Assembly: GCA_903813345.2 (NCBI GenBank)
Contig: CAIIXF020000006.1
Coordinates: forward strand, 2,850,001 to 2,914,000
Length of the DNA stretch: 64,000 nt
Direction of reading: 5' to 3'
Origin: Owenia fusiformis
Lineage: Eukaryota > Annelida > Polychaeta > Sabellida > Oweniidae
Position 1 is the first letter of the stretch, and every line of letters starts with the position of its first letter. Shown here one piece after another: positions 13,601-28,600 of this stretch. Position numbers and translations under genes: made by a program. The notes below the pieces were generated by a model, which saw only the letters and a program-made list of their open reading frames with translations, ran no database searches and had not been told where the DNA came from.

Positions 13601-16600
13601 CAGGATTTATTAGAACAATCTATTGAGATTATGATTCACTATGATGCTCATGTAACTGGATCAACTGCCTTTTTAGTAACACTGCTTCAACAAAGGTTAT
13701 GTCTGAAAAAAATGTTTGCATATATGTGGTTAACTTCTTCATCAGAACCTAATTAAAAAACAATTAACCAGAGTTTCCAATGTAGTGTTTCAGAACTCTT
13801 TGAAGTCCAATTTACTTTTTTAAACCAATCATAGCAATTAGTTGAACATGTTGAATTCAATTAGATCTATATGTATAGATATCAATACATTTAATTACAG
13901 TCTATTCACAATGTTATCCCTTTCATACCCCTTAAGCACATGCTTCCAGATCTATTTTGCAATCCAACTGCAAACATCAAACATGAAAATTGTTTGCTTT
14001 TATCAGTCATTAAAGGTTTGAAGCTCATTAACTCTTCATTCAATATTGTTGATATTTGATCAATTCTTATCTGTTAAGTGTAATTATTGTCTAGTTTCTA
14101 GTTTATGTTATTAATATTTAATTACACTGATTTTTTGAGTATTGACTGCTTTCAAATTCATTGTTTTATGCTCCTTACTGTACTTTGCTCTTTGAACATC
14201 TTGCTCGATACTTATATTAGTTAAAAGTGATATATCTACTCATATAAGTCCATGGGCTTATAGTTGGTAGATTCCTAGGTGTAAGTATTCTTATATTTCG
14301 GTGTTATGGTCTGTCCATAGTGAACATTTATAGGTCTTATTCTAAGTGGTAAAGTATCAGATTTAATTCATGGACTTTTATGAATATTAAAGGTTAGTTT
14401 ACTGCGCCTACATATATGATATTGCATATATATCTAACTACATTGTATGTTCTTATATATCTGTTGAAAGCCCATGATTTTATCAAACATCCCATATGAT
14501 TCAAAATACCTATAAATTGATTAAGGGCATATTTTTGATTGACATAGATGTCTAATTACAATGCATAGATGCACAGAATATTGTATTTGAAATGAATTAT
14601 TAAAATTTTATTTATTTATCTTATGACCTTAGATCACATTGGTGTCATATAAATGATCAAACATACATTTTGTTTATATACAAATACTTTGTGCATACCA
14701 AGTAATATCAAACACATTAAGCCTAAAATGAATTTTATTTCATTTTTGATATCATATTTACTATAAATTGATGTTGAGTGATTTATGCTTGGGTTCCATA
14801 AGGTAATAAAAACATTGGATAATTGATGAAGATTGGAATATAATTACCATTTGTGATTTTAATGTCTTTCTTCAGCACCTGATGCTCCATAAAATAAATC
14901 ATGTGAACAACTTCGTTAAGGTCATCTTCATATGGTCAGACTTCACTGCCTTCGAGAAATAGATGTAGGGTTCTGAAACAAAGATGCCTTGGAATTTTCT
15001 CATATTTATTTTGACATTGTCATTTAAATGATCCAATGCTGAAAACTTAATGAGTTTTGCATTTCAAAAGTTTTAAGTATGATAAAACATATATGTTTGA
15101 CCACATATGAATATACATGCAGTCATTTCCATTCTCCTTGCAGAAGATTAATGACCTGAAAGTTAATGTCAAAGGTGTCATGTGAAAATGTCATGTGACA
15201 AAATTCAAAGAAATAATGAGGTGGGAAATAATTAATTTAAAAGGAATTAGTAAGCATGCTTTTTTGTTATCATTTATAATTATTCCAATCGGTTTGATGA
15301 ATCGCACATAAAAATGTTTTTTCTTGATCATAGTGAAGTAATAAACTGTATAAAAAATAATTCAGTGCAAGTTGCTATCTATTATTGTAACAAAAAATCT
15401 ATATTGTGCATGTAATTATTCAATGTGTAATTAACGTTTCTCATGATAATTGTAATTTCAAATGAGAGGATGATAAAAACTTCTGTTAATTACAGTTTAG
15501 TTTTCATTTTATATTGCGATGAAAGGATATTCCGGGATGATCATTATCTATTTTTTAATAACTGACCAGGCCATGGGCAAAGTTTGTTAATAAATTACTT
15601 CTATAAAAAACTAATTTGTGTATCATAGGTTATGATTTGTGATTTTTATATGCATCGTAAGTTATATTAATGATGTTCAAATCATCCATCTCGTTAAGTA
15701 TTGAAATCAACAGAGGCACTACGAGTAGTCAGAGAATGCTCTTGATATATGGGTAATAGGCAAATACGGATAAGCGCAGATAAAAAGCAGTGCTTGAAGT
15801 GGAGTAGAAATATATTGGAGTATTTTTGTAATCTCAGCGAGCATTGCTACAAAGAGAGGAGAACTTGAGCTGCTACTGTTGGACTTATTAACTAATTCAA
15901 GCAGAACTATATAATATTAAAACAGAAAAAAGAATTAGAAAAAAAGTTATTGACCTTTAAAAAGTGTTTTTAAGTTCAATTTATTTGAATGATTCAGCCA
16001 CAAATTGGAGCATATACAATAGCACAGTTGTGTTAGTTTTCAGACGAATTTTCACTAAAAAATTATCAATGAAAAGAACTGGGTATTGCATATTTTATTG
16101 GATATAAGAGGTCTACTAGGTTTTGTTAGTACATATACAGGACCGTGTGATTGATTTGCAAAGAACATGCATTAAATTAATTCCGAAAACTGGATATCTC
16201 TGAAGGTAACATACCATATGTACAGGGTACCAGTGATTAATGATATTACTTGCCCTACTTCAGTGGCATAAAAACTGATTTTTGGGAATAAACATTTAGC
16301 ACAGAATAAACATTCAGTTATAAACATACCAAGTGAATATACAGGTTTTCTGGAGGAAATCTTGTGGTTTGGCTAATTAAACCTCAAGCTCCTGCTATTA
16401 ACCAAACCAGTTGGGATATTGACTTTGCAAAAAAACTGATAAGACACTAAAAACCAAGTACAAAGTTTAATTCTACAGGAGGAAAATGATGCGGAAATTA
16501 CATCACTAAGGCACTAAGAAATATAGAAACTCATATAGTCTGAGGACATAAATTACATTAATAAAAAATATTGGAGTTGATAAATTAAGAGTGTGAGTCC

Positions 16601-19600
16601 CTTGATCAGGTACATATGGTAAAATTCCCAAGCTAGTATGGACTAAGTATACAAACTTTCTTCAGAGATGGGATACATATGGTTGAACTATACTAGATGC
16701 TAGATAAGTCACTGATGAGGATATATATCTGAATAGTTCAACAGACGATACAAGGGATTTATCCACACTGGAATTTATTTTGCTAAAGGCTAGGGATGAT
16801 GGAAATTATTCAATAAATGGAGTTATTTGCTTGTTTAAGCCATAGGAACTTAATTAGGCAAAGTAAAAGGACAGTTTGACACTAAAACGACTAGCAGGAT
16901 TAAATACAGGATATTTGGAAAATCATTCCAACTTAGAGTCTATCTAGCTTAGTAATTACGGCGATAATTCATGAAAAGCAAAATTGATCTCGCAAATGTA
17001 CATAATTTGACAGACAGCCAGAGAGAATTCTAATACAGTTTGTATGATGATTCTGACGGGTGTCAAATAATATTTTGGATTGTATTTCACTGGAGGAAAT
17101 GAAGTCTGTGATGCTATATATAATACTGTTATTGTCTTTCTGTGTCTCTACTGAGCAAAGAAGGTATAGGAGACAACCCACTGATGCCCCTAAGCACAAT
17201 TACCCACAGCAAGTCAATATAGGTCAGAAACAAGCTAAACTACCCCATACATTACCCCCAATTCGCCCCCATCAACCATATCAACAGCCTGCACTTGCTT
17301 ATAATGCTAAAAGTCCATATAAAAATGGAGTCATAGGAGGTGATAAACCTCAACTAAATGCCAATCAAGATACATTTAAAGATGGCGCTATCCCATTTAA
17401 AGATGGGGCTGCCCCATTGAACATAAAAGAAATGGTAACAAGAAAACAACCTGTACATGTAGAACGCAAATCACCTCAAAGTGCACCTAGAGGAAGTAAA
17501 AAGCATCCTCGCTATCCTGTCAAAGATGGAAAAAGCAAATACATAGCGCCTTCTGTTAAAGTAACACCTCTACCAGCGGACAAACTGCCAGTGCCCAAGC
17601 TTGGGATTTACTGGTCAGCTAGTGGTAATGATTACAGCTTAAAGGCATTCTCTAGTCATCCATTCCGTATTCGTATGCGTCCTTATCCCGCTGTTGGCTC
17701 CCCCTGGCCTATGCCTCAATCTTACGAGACAACCAAGGAAGAATGCTACCCTATCGTTCCAGATCAGTTCAAAATACAATCCGATATGGCCTCTTGTGAT
17801 ATTTTAGAAGATGCAATCACCCGATACGAGTCATCAATATTTAAGACAATGTCATTTGTTCGCAATCCAGCAGACACATCATGTAGTCATAGCAACGGAA
17901 CTCTTAATCCTCAGGTATATTCACTTAATATAAGTGTAGTTAAAGTGTGTGAAGGTTTCCCCTCTTTGCATATGGATGAATCATATGAACTGCAGGTGAA
18001 TGAAAAAGGTGCTAGTCTAATCGCCATGGAGATATGGGGTGCCCTGAGGGGGATAGAGACATTCTCACAGTTGATCTATCGTACTAGTGAATCCACATAC
18101 CAGTTGAATAAAACTACAATCAGGGACCACCCTAGGTTCTTACATAGAGGTATTCTAGTCGATACTGCCAGACATTTCCTCAGTTTGGATACTATTAAAA
18201 CAACACTTGAGACAATGGCTCAAAACAAGTTCAACGTCCTTCATTGGCATATGACAGATGACCAGTCATTCCCCTTCCAACTGAAGTCTTTCCCTAATAT
18301 AACCAGCAAGGGGTCTTTTGATCCAGACTCAATGGTGTACACCCATGATGATGTCACAGAAATCGTAAAATTTGCCCGGATGCGGGGAATCCGTATCATT
18401 CCTGAATTTGACACCCCAGGGCATACATTTGCCTGGGGGGTAGGCAAACTTGAGCTCCTGACCCCTTGTTATAAATTCAATCAAAAGGACCTGGATGGTA
18501 TGTATGGGCCACTTCACCCTGCTTTAAACTCCACCTATGACACGCTACAGAAAATCTTCCAAGAAGTCCTTGATGTATTTCCCGATAAATACGTTCATCT
18601 TGGCGGTGACGAAGTGCCATTTGATTGCTGGAGGACAAACCCATATATTGCAGAATTTATGAAGCAGAAAAACTTACGTGATATTCGGGAGATGTTGCAA
18701 TATTATGAACAACGTTTAGTCAATATTGTGACATCAGTTGGAAAGACCAGATCGACGGGGGTCGGGACCATTGTATGGCAGGAAGTTGTAGATAATAATG
18801 TCAAGGTTCCTTCTGATACAATCGTTGAGGTGTGGAAAAGTGGCGGACATGAGGTGTTCAATTATATCACCCATAGGAACCTCAGTGTCATTTACGCAGC
18901 CTGTTGGTACCTGGATCACATCAAATATGGTCTCGACTGGCATAACTTCTACAAATGTGATGCGCTTTATCAATTGGAACGTTACGGAAGAGATAAAAAA
19001 TGGGACTCTAATAAACTACTTGGGGGTGAGGTATGCCTCTGGGCTGAGTATGTAGATGATAATGAATATAATCAAAGATTATGGCCCCGTGCTTCAGCAG
19101 CTGCAGAAAGACTTTGGAGCCATCATAGTATAAATGATGTTCATCGGGCAGCGCCACGCATCGAGGAGCACAGATGCCGTATGATCAGTCGGGGGTTACC
19201 AATGGGGGTCATCAATGGTCCGGGATATTGCAAACAGTTCAAAGCTAAATCCAAGACTATTCCACTTAATACTACTGCGGAGACTGGTGGTTTCTTGTCA
19301 GATCTCTCTCTATCATTTAACAATATAAGTTCATCCATAGATATTCCAGAGACATATTCCCTGATGTATATCTGTGCGGGGATTCTCGTTTTATTGGCTG
19401 TTGTCATGGTGATCTTCAAACAGCCATCAAGATCAGGAATTTTAGTGCTTCTTATTCCGCTCAAATCAAACTCTAATAATCCACGGAAACTGATACCATT
19501 GTTTGCCGTGGGTATTTTGGTATATTGCCTTTTCTCCACACCATTATGGCTGGAGGTTTTACATAAAAACAATCGTGGTGGGAGCCCAATGTCTCACCTA

Positions 19601-22600
19601 AGACCCAAATATGGTGCACTTATAAACCACATGAATCAATCAGTGCAATTAAAACCACCTTGATTTGTCAGGGCATTTAGTTTTATTTACTCCTTATTTA
19701 TTAAGAGGTTATGTCAAATTATCAATCTCCATTTTCACAATCTACATCCAGCTTTACACTGCAAACTCATGGGTTTCACTCCTCAAGGAAAATGAATTTA
19801 CATATTACATAGTTCCACATGCCTATCAAACATGCATGAATTGAAAGAACTCAGAAATACAATCAAATATGCAGTTCGATTTAGCCCAGTTTTCAGGAAA
19901 TGTATTCAAATGTATTAAAGTATATACATGTCTATTTATTCTGTTATTACTGATTCATCTGTCACTCAAGCTGATATTCCATTTTCTAAACAAAGTGGAA
20001 AGATCATGATATTTTGACTCAACCTCTAAGTTTAATTTATAGACACTGTTCGCCATAAAATGGAAAAAACAACAGCTGAAACTATATACAGGTATTCTTT
20101 CTCAAAGGATGGCAACAATCCGGTTATTATCTGTGCTATATTAGTAAATATTAGATAAGATAAAATGCCTCTGCAACATTTCAATTTATTCATTCAGTTT
20201 AAAATTATATGATACAATTTAATATTTTCATAAACTCGTAAGCTGAGGTTTATGTGTCATAATTGCTTTGAGCAATTTGAGTTGTGGCAATAAATCACAC
20301 ATTTTGCATTTAGTTTAAAAAGTAAACAAAATAACAATCAATGACATCAACATTGCATGTGTTATTATACTACAAAATTTACATTATATTAATGCGGCTG
20401 GGGAGATCACAGCATATTGAAAAGATAGAGTGGAAACATAATGATAAAAGAGAGAAATGTTCATATAAGTATGTATGATATTTAGTGTTATATGAAAATA
20501 ACTGAATTTCTACCAAGAAGTCACCAATCACTATGTTTCTCCATTGAAATGATAATGAATATTAAACCTAAAATATGTGTTCTTTTTGCATTGCACCGAG
20601 TCCCCCTTAAGTGTATAAAAGGTATATTAGTGGGTGGTGAATCTAAATGGCTTGATGCAAGCAAGACAATACAGTTGTATTGACATTAGAAAAGTTTTGC
20701 ACAATATTTTTAGCCCAACACATCTAAAATCTGTAACGCATTTACTCGCTTTACGCATACCGAAGTATTTCAGTTAAACCAATGCAGTTGTGGATACGGT
20801 TGAACTATAACCTGTTGTGCAAAACCTCTCTATTGTTGACTATATCATCACCTTATATTTGAGAAGCTATTTTTCCAGCTGTATATATTACATTTTAAGG
20901 TTATATGACCATGAATATTATATTTATGATACAGCCTCATTATTTGCTCATATTAAGCTTTATGATTTAATTCATTAAGCATACAAATTGTTTTCATTAA
21001 GGAATCATTGCAAAAGATCAATGTAGGATAATTCACAACTATATGTTTTAAGTTAATCTTTGAGACAATCCCCTCAAATGACAATGGATTCTATTTATGA
21101 GTGTTAAAATCTCCAGATAAGCTCTTTGATATACATCTTGTATTTAATGTCTCTGTTGTATCATTTAAGGGATAACTAGCATTAATGATGAGTCTAGAGT
21201 AACTTTCTTTGCTTACAATATTATATTTCATATCTTTTTTCTAAAACATTTAACCAATTCTGAATTTTACTTGTACACCACCCCTCGTACAATTAAACAA
21301 TGATTTACCCTGCCTTGATTTTTTCAGCTGTCCCTATAAGTATGTACATTATATTACAAATCCTGTGTTAAGTGTAAAGAGACTCTAGTTTATGGACACC
21401 CTGTAAGATTTAAACACATCTTTTCATATTATATTTTCATGTTTCTTATTGTTCTTAAGGGCGGTTTGGTAAACAAATTTGTAATTTTGCTTCTGGAACT
21501 TTTTTGTTTAATTTTATAAATATTAAGTCAAATCTATAGACATGTCAGCTTCCATTAAAATGTTGCTATTGTAAGCTGTAAATTTTAACATATGTTTATG
21601 AATTGATTCTGAATCACGAAAGCAATGTGTTTTTATCTAATAAAATTTCAATGACGTCCATGAGTTAGATATATTTTCAATATATTGTAAGTGATAAAAC
21701 TCAATATAGTACATTGAAGGAACATGACATGGTTTCTTTTGATTTTGATCAATAAAGTCACCCACTCATACTACCTTAAAAGTATAAGGTCAAAATTATT
21801 TTTCTAAATATTTATGAACTGAGGAAAGCACTTTCACATTTTTGTTGGTCTACATAAGGCACTCAAAGAAAATGTCACTGGGTAATATCTTAAAGCCTAG
21901 AATAAGATACAAAAGCAAGCACTGAAGTACAAATACAAAAGTATACAAATCAATGATATTGATTAAAAATTAGGGAAATCAGTCAAATCACGTCAGAAAC
22001 ATGTTAAATAAATCAGAGTAAATTTAGAACATGGTCAGAATATTTTATTTATTCAATGATAATTTCCAGTGATTTGATTGGTCCTTTTGAGGCACATATA
22101 TCTTCCCATTTCATGTTCTGAAAAATTCATATACATGTACAGTTAAACCTATGTAAGTGAAGCATCTTTTGTCCCTCAAGATAGTGTTAATTTTGGAGGT
22201 GCTCTATTTACAGAGGTAAATTTTCTATTAAGTTAATGGTTAATGGGATTTGAAAAAGTGTACATTTTTGGAGGTGTTATATGTGTCTTTGTATAAAGGT
22301 GTTTACTTTACAGGTTTCACTGTAACTATGGCATCATCGTGAAATGTAGACTTTTGCAGGCATAATATTATTATCTATATATTTTACTCAATCATCAAAT
22401 ACTTTACAGAATCTACCTATCAATTTAGATCACACACTTATAGCTTTAAGTGTATATTGTTCTAAATGAGATGAGACGAGTCAAAATGTAAGACTGTATT
22501 TTTGATTTAATATAAAGGTTTACTTTAATTTAATCATAACTCAGTAGACCTTATTGATGATGAATGACTATGGATTGTTGTTAATCAGTGGCCTTTGTCC

Positions 22601-25600
22601 ATTGTGGCTACTGATTTTATGTTCAGAATGATGGATAGACTGTTTCTACAGTTGTTTGAATAATATTAAAAGAAATAAAAAATACAGTTATTGTTTTGTC
22701 AAAGTTTATCTCCTTGAATTAGCAAATATTCTTGAATGTTGAGGAATGCTCCCTGATGTAGCTGAGAGTATTGAATTATTATAGTGAGTTAAGAAAAAAG
22801 GAATTGACGTGTAAATATGTAATTTTCATGCACACCTTGTTGAGGATACCACATGCAATTCAACAATATCAATTACAAATCTGTGTATGATAAATATACT
22901 GGACTAGTTAATTATTTAATCCCATGTTAAAACCAAATTTGTGATTTACAATCTGAAAATAACCTATTGTTCTTAAGTTTCCTGATGAACTATCAAGATC
23001 CCATGAAGCAATACAATCATGTAATCACCATGGTAATTAGCCCAGCTATGAAATATGCCTAAATGAAAAGGCAGTCATATTTCCAGACATTGGAAAATCT
23101 ATGTTTTGTTGGATGTATTTGATAATGCTCAATTTTTAGCTGGATTTGTTTTCACTTGATGTTGAAATCCTGGGTATATGAAAATGTAAATAGTGTTAAA
23201 TACCATGAATAGTGGCATACTGTAATCATAGGGGAATGAGAGTCATATTGGTTGGGAACTACTTGAGCAAAGCAAACACAAAGTAATCCTAGAATTTTTC
23301 AATTTTTAGAGGTTTATACAGCATCAACTGTGGTGACAAAAAAATTGCTAGATTGCCAGAACACATATGACTTTTTGAAATTGGTCAGAAGATTGCAGTA
23401 ATAACAAATATACCATGTACAAGGATTTGATACGGAACAGGTCACCCCAATCAGCAATCAGTCAATCACAATGACAACACAGGATGCTGTTGTAGGTGTA
23501 GTTTGTTATGTTTGAGAAAGAGTTGATTTATTCTGGCAAAATACTCTTTCTTTACTGGTTAGAAATTGTAGAAATTGGTTTAAGTGGCATGGAATACAAT
23601 CAGTAAATTAATTTTTCAGCTGGAGGAGGACTTAATCAGTTTTGGGACTCCAAAAGAGATGGAATACTGTGAAATAGACTCTTCCATTCCTCATGGGTCC
23701 TCAATTGGTTCTCAATTGGTTTAACATTAACTTTCAATTTGGTTGATCAGTAAAAAGGAGAACAACTTTTCCATACAGCCTAGGCCACTGTGAGACTGTG
23801 TATATCTCAAGACAGTTGAATGTTTTATCTTAGAAAATGTCTTGTTTCTTAGTTTGCTGTTCGTTTATCCAATACTGATAAGATTGCTAAGTCAGCTTTG
23901 GTTTTTGATACAAGACAGATGATATACCAGAATATTGCAAATAGAACCAGAGATATGATATAAGTACACGGGGTGGTCCAAAAGTTCCGGGAATGGGTTC
24001 TATATTTTGGTAATATTTATTATTCAATATTTTTGATATTTGGCATTGTTATTCTTGGACCAACTTGAATCCAGCACAATGAGAAATTTATTATCTTGAT
24101 TTGTCAGTCTGATGCAGAGTCACAAGACAAGGCTCCATCTCATGGCTACTATTTTGGCTCACATGGTACCATATGAGCCTATGGAATGCCCACTTCTCCA
24201 TCCTTCTGTCCTATATCTGTCCATTCATTTTCAAACAAATGAAAACTGCCCATTGTCTGAACTAATAATCCATTTCATGTAGATCCATAATTGTAACTTA
24301 AATTATTGTTCTTGGCTCCTATTTTACCTTGTTTTGGAGAAATCAGCCTTTTTTCATAAAAATATCACATTTTCAAAAATGTATGAACTCACCACATGAG
24401 CTCACCAAATTGTGCCATTCCTTTCGTCTGTACTTGATAAAATACGGATTTCTGAATGATGATCTATTACATACCTTACAAGGGCTATAAAAGCCCTTTT
24501 TGAGATTTCCAGGATATACTAGACTGTTAAAATGTGAAGAAAATAAATAGATATCAATTCTGTTGCCATTGAAGATGTAACATGTACTCACAGGAGCATG
24601 TCAGGATTTCCCTCATGGGCGATCAATGCAGAAACAAAGAAATAGAATTAAATGAGATGGATGACATATTCCTTGAAGCTTACGAGCCTCCATTAATCAT
24701 GCTTAAAGGACATTGTCCACACATAAATGATTATATATTGGTGATAATTACATGTTCTTACTCATTGAACCATAAGATTCTGATGGTTGTTTTATAGTTA
24801 ATCAGTTCAAAGTAAACTCTTATTATTCTACTTTAGTGATCTACAGGGTGTTTCATAATGACCGTTCCCCCCCATCCATAGGCAATCCTAGATCCCATGG
24901 CCCCATAATTTATATACATGTACCATAATAAAGCTAATTCAATTCTGGACTTATGTGCCAAATATTAGCATAAAAAATGGAAAAAATGTCATGGTTTATC
25001 ATGATGTGAAATGATAGTCTTGCTTCAAGTCCTTGTGACCCCCCCCCTCCAAATATACACCTCACCTCAGAGGTGAAGTAGATGGGATGTGGTTCAAAGA
25101 CATGATGCAAGACTTAGTAAAGATCACTCTATTGTTCTATATTATACTTGATGACCATGCTTTGTATTTCTGAGTAGAAATCTAATGTAATAACACAAAG
25201 TACAAGTACACAAGCCACTGCGTCTGCCAGATTATGAACTTGAACAATTTCTAATTATTTTGAAACAATTTTACCTATTATATTAAATATGAAAATTTCA
25301 TTGAAATACTCATTATGTAGATCTACATGTACTTAAAAGAGAATGGATTGCAGGTTAAGCATTTTATGATAAGTAGAAGGATGCCAATAAGGTGTGTTAA
25401 TTAATTAACCATGGCAACAGAAAGTCAACATTCAAAGATGCTACAGACAATGGGAACCTTTCTTGTTATTATATGATTAATGAGATTCATTGATTACACT
25501 AGCAAATAACAACCTTTTCAAGCATACATGGTAAAGTTCACCATTTATCTTGACAGTTAACAAGATGTGAAACTAGAAAATCCCAATGGAGCATCCTCAA

Positions 25601-28600
25601 GAGCTTATCTCTAAATAGAAGAAATGAATCCCTACACATTGGAAATGTTATGTTTTGATAATATTACAGTTAGTATTGATACACAATTTCCATTTATAAC
25701 ACCCCCTCTCCAGTGACTTCACATGTAACTCTTTTGTTAATGTACCGCCTATGTAATTTTTTATTTTTAACAATGACGTCAGGACTCAAGAGAGTGTCGA
25801 ACATTCTATAATAAAACACTAAATATGATATACACCACATATCATATTACAGTTTATGTCACGGTTTTCCTGTTATACAACTGTTAATAATAGTTGTTAA
25901 TAATTAGTTCATGGTACTCCATACTTTAGAAGTTAAGCCTTGTAGAATGTAAATATAGAAATATGAAATGCTTTCATAACATATACAATTTCTGTTTTTA
26001 TTAAAGTTCAGTCCCATGTGTTCCTCCCACTACATCAATTTAAAATCCTGGCATGAACTTAGTTGCATTAAAGTAGTTGTTCAGGACATTCCCAACTTGT
26101 AATATCCATTGAATTTTATTACAATTTTTTAAGAGATTTTTGGTACATTGCAATTTATAAATAGGTATCCCAAATGTGTTTTTGAATCATTTGCAAGACA
26201 CCTATTCATTTATATATTTGAGTGTCAATATGACATATTCAGAACTTTATCGCACCTTTGAGTGCTATATTATGATTAGTTTGGCAGGTAGGCAGGTGGG
26301 CATCCAACTTAATTCTGTATACGCGATTCCTGGCGAACCGTTTGACAGATTGATGTTGAATTTTTCAGGGATAATTCTTTGTATGAAAACCTGGAACTGA
26401 TTAGTTTTCTGCATCCTGGCTAAATGTTAAGGCTGCCATTTTTGATTTTCCATATCCTAAAATCTTGTCTGTAAAGCCTTGTTTATGCATCATCAGATGA
26501 ACCTTTTGACAGATTGATTTCAAATTTTCAGGGAAGACTCTTTGTTAAAAAAAATGTTGAACTTATTAGTTTCTGGGTTTTCTTGGTAAACAGTCCGGTG
26601 GTAGGAGCAGTTAAAATGGTAAGACAGCCATTTTGGATTTTTCTGAACTTAAATCTTGTCTGTAAAGTCTTCTCTTCATGTTTCAAGCCAAACTGTGTGA
26701 TGAATATGTGATGATACATGGTGATGCAAGTCTAATGAAATTAATGTTAGTTTATTATTGACAGAAAATTAAGTGTCCTGACTGTTATAGCATATTCTGA
26801 TTTGATATATTAATGTCTTTTGTTATAAAAGTCAAGAACTGATTAGATTTTACATGAAAAAAAAAATTAGGAAAAAAATCATGAGGTTTCTTTATCAACT
26901 TTCACATAACTTACAAAAATCAATAAAAATAAATTGCATTAAATACATGCCTTTTGTAATTAAGCTTACTGCAGAGATTTCAAAAAGATAACAAGTCATA
27001 TCAGTATTGTTGCTCTTTAATTGCTCATTATTGAAAGTAAACAATGTTTCTTGACTTTTTAATATTTCTCTTATACATGAGATTGGATACCCTCAGCAAG
27101 AGTTCTGGTTCAATAACCTCTTAAAATTCCCAATTTGTGATAATTTGTCATTATGACCATCTAAACTGAGCTAGGTAAATGTCTTTTTAGAAAATGAATG
27201 CTTTACTTTACTTCACCTTTTAGAATCTTTACTTTCATTCCAGATTCGACTCCCTTTATAAGACAAGAAAGCTACATATAATTAGATTGTAATTAATGCA
27301 TCAGTGTTAAAACTAGAACCATATGTATTAATCAGAGGCTAGCTGACAATGACCAGGGTAGAGAATTAGAAAGATAAAGTCTTGTTTTATGATGATGGAG
27401 TATAAGTCCAACATATACAATTCTGTCAAAACCATCTGTTTACTTTTTTAAACATGATATATTATCCTGAGAAACGTAAGGAATTTAGTGCTGTATGTGT
27501 TATAATAAAGCTATAAAGTATAGATGTTACAATACATTATACATGTATATGTATATTGTGTTGTATTTTTTCTTGAAACTGCAACTTATTCTTGCAATGT
27601 CAGTAAATATAATACCACCAAGTGTGATATTCTTCCATATGCTTCAAATATGTGCCATTTCATCAATTATTGAGTATTGCCCTGTATCAATACATCACCA
27701 ATGGATTATGCTTGGATTAGTATAGATGCATCATTAAGGATTAGAAGTAAGAAGAAGCAAGAAATTACCAACTATCAAAATTCTTTAAATAAACTCAAAC
27801 CCTTATCTATAATTTACGGAAATTTGGAATATATATTAGCGATATAGGCTTGCATTAAATTTTTTTATCATATTATAAGATTTTCCATATTTCCCTTAAC
27901 ATTCCAAATCTCAAGGACATAAAAATGATCAAATTCTGAAAATAGAAATGCTACGATAGCAATCAATCTTTTTGCAGGAAAAACATAAATAAATCTCAAA
28001 TTCCTCTAGTTGGTAACTCTTTAATGTGTTAAAGGAATACTCAGATACTTGAGTACCCTGAGATTATTAGCTAGTATGAGTACTGCCCTCTGAAGAGAGT
28101 CCTAATTTTCTCTGCTCGTATTCAGTTCAACCATCTTGATATGTTTACTAATTCAAACAGAAATCGCTATACTTGAGCCATAGAAGATTCTGATTGGCTT
28201 AACCAGTTCAGATGTTTTATGATTTAAAGAGTGAAATAAAGTTGGTTGCTCTTGTCAAAGGGTAATTTATAGGATTCAGATGATAAACGTTATAACCAGG
28301 AATAATACTGTATCAGTGTATATATGTATTCCATACCTATTGAGGTTTTAGGTACATGTGCCAAGGTGTGGGATTTGCAGATGGCCCAGCTGTATCCATT
28401 TTGGTCCCACTTCATAATTTTTTAAAATCCATTTTTTGATTTTGGAATCTTAAAAGGTGAAATGTACCGAGAACCTCAGTCAGTAACATTGTTTTCCTCA
28501 GGAAACCATGTTCAAGAATCTCCCAGTATATAATCTTTATTATATTCCCACATTGTCATAGAAAGCAAATATAACCTTATCATCTATACAGACATATTCA

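Larger units (their letters stand above)
9319..17098 (+). other. Spacer between the two nested genes (HS2ST1 intron)
   Basis: Mostly AT-rich sequence with no supported exon. It holds a 20-bp minisatellite (11050-11545) and a foldback element (12622-13245). The last 1-1.3 kb should contain the promoter and 5' UTR of the hexosaminidase gene; no element is distinct enough to name. Confidence 0.6.

Noticed and set aside
24582-24797. 71-codon frame with an acidic segment in the large HS2ST1 intron
   Set aside because: No start context, splice sites in a sensible arrangement or recognisable family.
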